This document shows, in pieces, positions 15,361 to 16,506 of a DNA stretch of 16,506 nucleotides (position 1 is the first letter of the stretch; each line of letters begins with the position of its first letter). The notes beneath the pieces are model-generated. The model made no database searches. It saw only the letters and a program-made list of their open reading frames with translations, and was not told the DNA's origin. The stretch is from Candidatus Omnitrophota bacterium (GTDB taxonomy: Bacteria > Omnitrophota > Gorgyraeia > Pluralincolimonadales > Pluralincolimonadaceae), in the NCBI GenBank assembly GCA_028715315.1, contig JAQUSA010000007.1, positions 1-16,506 on the forward strand, given 5' to 3'. A program made the translations under genes and the position numbers.

Positions 15361-15410
15361 GAAGACAAAGGCGTCTACCTAATATAAGCGACAAAGGTGA
15401 CGCTTTTTTT
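15361..15410 (+). promoter_or_regulatory. Candidate ANTAR-type antitermination leader RNA of gdhA
   Basis: Hairpin 1 has a 4-bp stem AGAC/GTCT (15363-15366 with 15373-15376) and hexaloop AAAGGC. Hairpin 2 has a stem AAGCGAC/GACGCTT (15386-15392 with 15399-15405, one A-A mismatch) and hexaloop AAAGGT. Both loops have A at position 1 and G at position 4, the known signature of the tandem hairpins bound by ANTAR-domain antiterminators. The linker is 9 nt. An alternative stem pairs AAAGGCGTC (15367-15375) with GACGCTTTT (15399-15407), nine pairs with one G-U. It would exclude both hairpins and sits on the T run. Inferred: protein binding to the paired loops stops the terminator from forming and lets gdhA be transcribed. 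The ANTAR protein itself is not in this window. Confidence 0.7.
15367..15410 (+). terminator. Intrinsic terminator/attenuator in the gdhA leader
   Basis: The stem AAAGGCGTC/GACGCTTTT with a 23-nt loop, or the shorter local hairpin at 15386-15405, is followed by seven T (15404-15410). It lies between promoter and start codon, so it acts as an attenuator. It is also the only intrinsic terminator seen after the long upstream operon, so it probably ends that transcript as well. Confidence 0.65.
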
Positions 15411-15442
15411 GTTTCTATATAACCATAAAAGGAGCCAGCAAA

Positions 15443-16506
15443 ATGTCAAGCAAGAAGATCGAAGATTTTATGTCAAAGGTCATCGCAAGGGACCCCAACC
15501 AGCCGGAATTCCACCAGGCGGTCCAGGAAGTCGTGGAATCGGTCGCCGATTATATCGACGATAACCCGAAATACCAGGAAGAGAAGATCCTCGACAGGAT
15601 AGTTGAGCCCGAGAGGGTCATTATGTTCAGGGTCCCCTGGACGGACGATAAGGGCAACATACACGTCAACCGCGGTTTCCGCATCCAGATGAACAGCGCG
15701 ATAGGCCCGTATAAGGGCGGCCTGCGCCTCCATCCGAGCGTGAACCTGAGCATATTGAAGTTCCTCGCGTTCGAGCAGGTCTTCAAGAACGCGCTGACGA
15801 CGCTGCCGATGGGCGGCGCCAAGGGCGGTTCAGATTTCGACCCGAAAGGCAAGTCCAACGGCGAAGTCATGAGGTTCTGCCAGAGTTTCATGACCGAGCT
15901 GGCGAAATATATCGGCCCCGATACGGACGTACCGGCGGGTGACATAGGAGTCGGCGGCCGCGAGATAGGGTTCCTCTTCGGCCAGTATAAGAGGCTGCGC
16001 AACGAATTCACCGGAGTCCTCACAGGCAAAGGCCTGAAATGGGGCGGAAGCCTCATAAGGCCGGAAGCCACCGGTTACGGATGTGTCTATTTCGTCGAGG
16101 AGATGCTGAAGACGAAGGGCGAGAGCCTGAAGGGCAAGGTATGCGCGGTATCGGGCGCAGGCAACGTCGCTCAGTATACGGTCGAGAAGCTTATCGACCT
16201 CGGCGCGAAGGTCGTCACTCTTTCCGATTCGGACGGTTTCATCCATGATGAGGGCGGCATCGACAAGAAAGAACTCAGCTGTGTCATGGAGCTCAAGAAC
16301 GTCCGCCGCGGCAGGATCAAGGACTGCGCGAAAGAGTTCAAGTGCAAGTATTACGAGAACCAGCGCCCCTGGAGCGTGAAGTGCGATGTGGCTTTCCCGA
16401 GCGCTACGCAGAACGAGATCAGCGGCGAAGACGCGAAGATGCTCGTAAAGAACGGATGCATCGCGGTAGGCGAAGGCGCGAACATGCCGACCGCACCCGA
16501 AGGCAT
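15443..16506 (+). CDS. gdhA: NADP-type glutamate dehydrogenase, 5' part (3' end outside window)
   Basis: GdhA makes glutamate from 2-oxoglutarate and ammonia, the glutamate branch of nitrogen assimilation. The visible 354 codons align along their length with the hexameric E. coli-type enzyme: IGPYKGGLRLHPSVN (Lys91), LTTLPMGGAKGGSDFDPKGK (catalytic Lys127), DTDVPAGDIGVGGREIGFL (about 156-174), GSLIRPEATGYG and a Rossmann segment SGAGNVAQY at about 238-246. The frame is still open at the window end, within the EGANMPT motif, so roughly 90-100 residues are missing compared with the usual length of about 447. The ATG at 15443 has AAAAGGAG (15427-15434) 8 nt upstream. The gene has its own promoter and attenuator leader, so it is controlled separately from the purine operon. 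Confidence 0.96.
   Translation, partial: MSSKKIEDFMSKVIARDPNQPEFHQAVQEVVESVADYIDDNPKYQEEKILDRIVEPERVIMFRVPWTDDKGNIHVNRGFRIQMNSAIGPYKGGLRLHPSVNLSILKFLAFEQVFKNALTTLPMGGAKGGSDFDPKGKSNGEVMRFCQSFMTELAKYIGPDTDVPAGDIGVGGREIGFLFGQYKRLRNEFTGVLTGKGLKWGGSLIRPEATGYGCVYFVEEMLKTKGESLKGKVCAVSGAGNVAQYTVEKLIDLGAKVVTLSDSDGFIHDEGGIDKKELSCVMELKNVRRGRIKDCAKEFKCKYYENQRPWSVKCDVAFPSATQNEISGEDAKMLVKNGCIAVGEGANMPTAPEG

Overview
The window is a stretch of bacterial chromosome with high coding density and moderately high GC. It carries a long nucleotide-metabolism operon and the start of a separately controlled glutamate dehydrogenase gene. Heavy use of ATA (Ile) and AGG (Arg), Shine-Dalgarno sites in front of most genes, GTG and TTG starts, and the protein types suggest an uncultured anaerobic-type lineage such as Omnitrophota. 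That assignment is an impression from codon style and gene content, not a demonstrated placement. No tRNA, rRNA, CRISPR array, insertion sequence or phage gene was seen.

Layout. (1) 1-477: the 3' part of an ankyrin-repeat protein gene cut by the window edge. (2) 478-638: a control region with a near-consensus sigma70 promoter whose whole 17-bp spacer lies inside a 19-bp perfect palindrome. An untranslated leader of about 98 nt follows. (3) 639-10728: eight genes for de novo purine synthesis, purB-purC-purL(with two fused PurS-like modules)-purQ-purF-purM-purD-purE. (4) 10725-13483: tsaC/sua5-like, low-molecular-weight phosphatase (ywlE-like), rpiB and glyA, an order that recalls the ywlC...ywlE-ywlF...glyA region of Bacillus subtilis. 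(5) 13485-15318: dCMP deaminase, nrdR and a radical SAM enzyme of the AmmeMemoRadiSam family. From purB to the radical SAM gene, no two genes are separated by more than 16 nt and most overlap, so this looks like one transcription unit of about 14.8 kb. (6) 15319-15442: promoter and leader RNA. (7) 15443-end: NADP-type glutamate dehydrogenase, cut by the window end.

How the genes fit together. RpiB supplies ribose-5-phosphate (the precursor of PRPP). GlyA supplies glycine for PurD and one-carbon units for the formylation steps. The Pur enzymes build the purine ring. dCMP deaminase feeds dUMP/dTMP synthesis and NrdR controls ribonucleotide reductase. purK, purN/purT, purH and purA are not in the window and must be elsewhere or replaced.

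The most interesting signal is the gdhA leader. Two consecutive hairpins carry hexanucleotide loops AAAGGC and AAAGGT. Both have A at loop position 1 and G at position 4, the pattern of RNA targets of ANTAR-domain antiterminator proteins. The second hairpin abuts a run of seven T. A competing 9-bp stem would sequester parts of both hairpins and form an intrinsic terminator. This predicts signal-dependent antitermination of glutamate dehydrogenase. The second signal worth attention is the palindromic operator in the pur promoter, which does not resemble the PurR sites of E. coli or B. subtilis.
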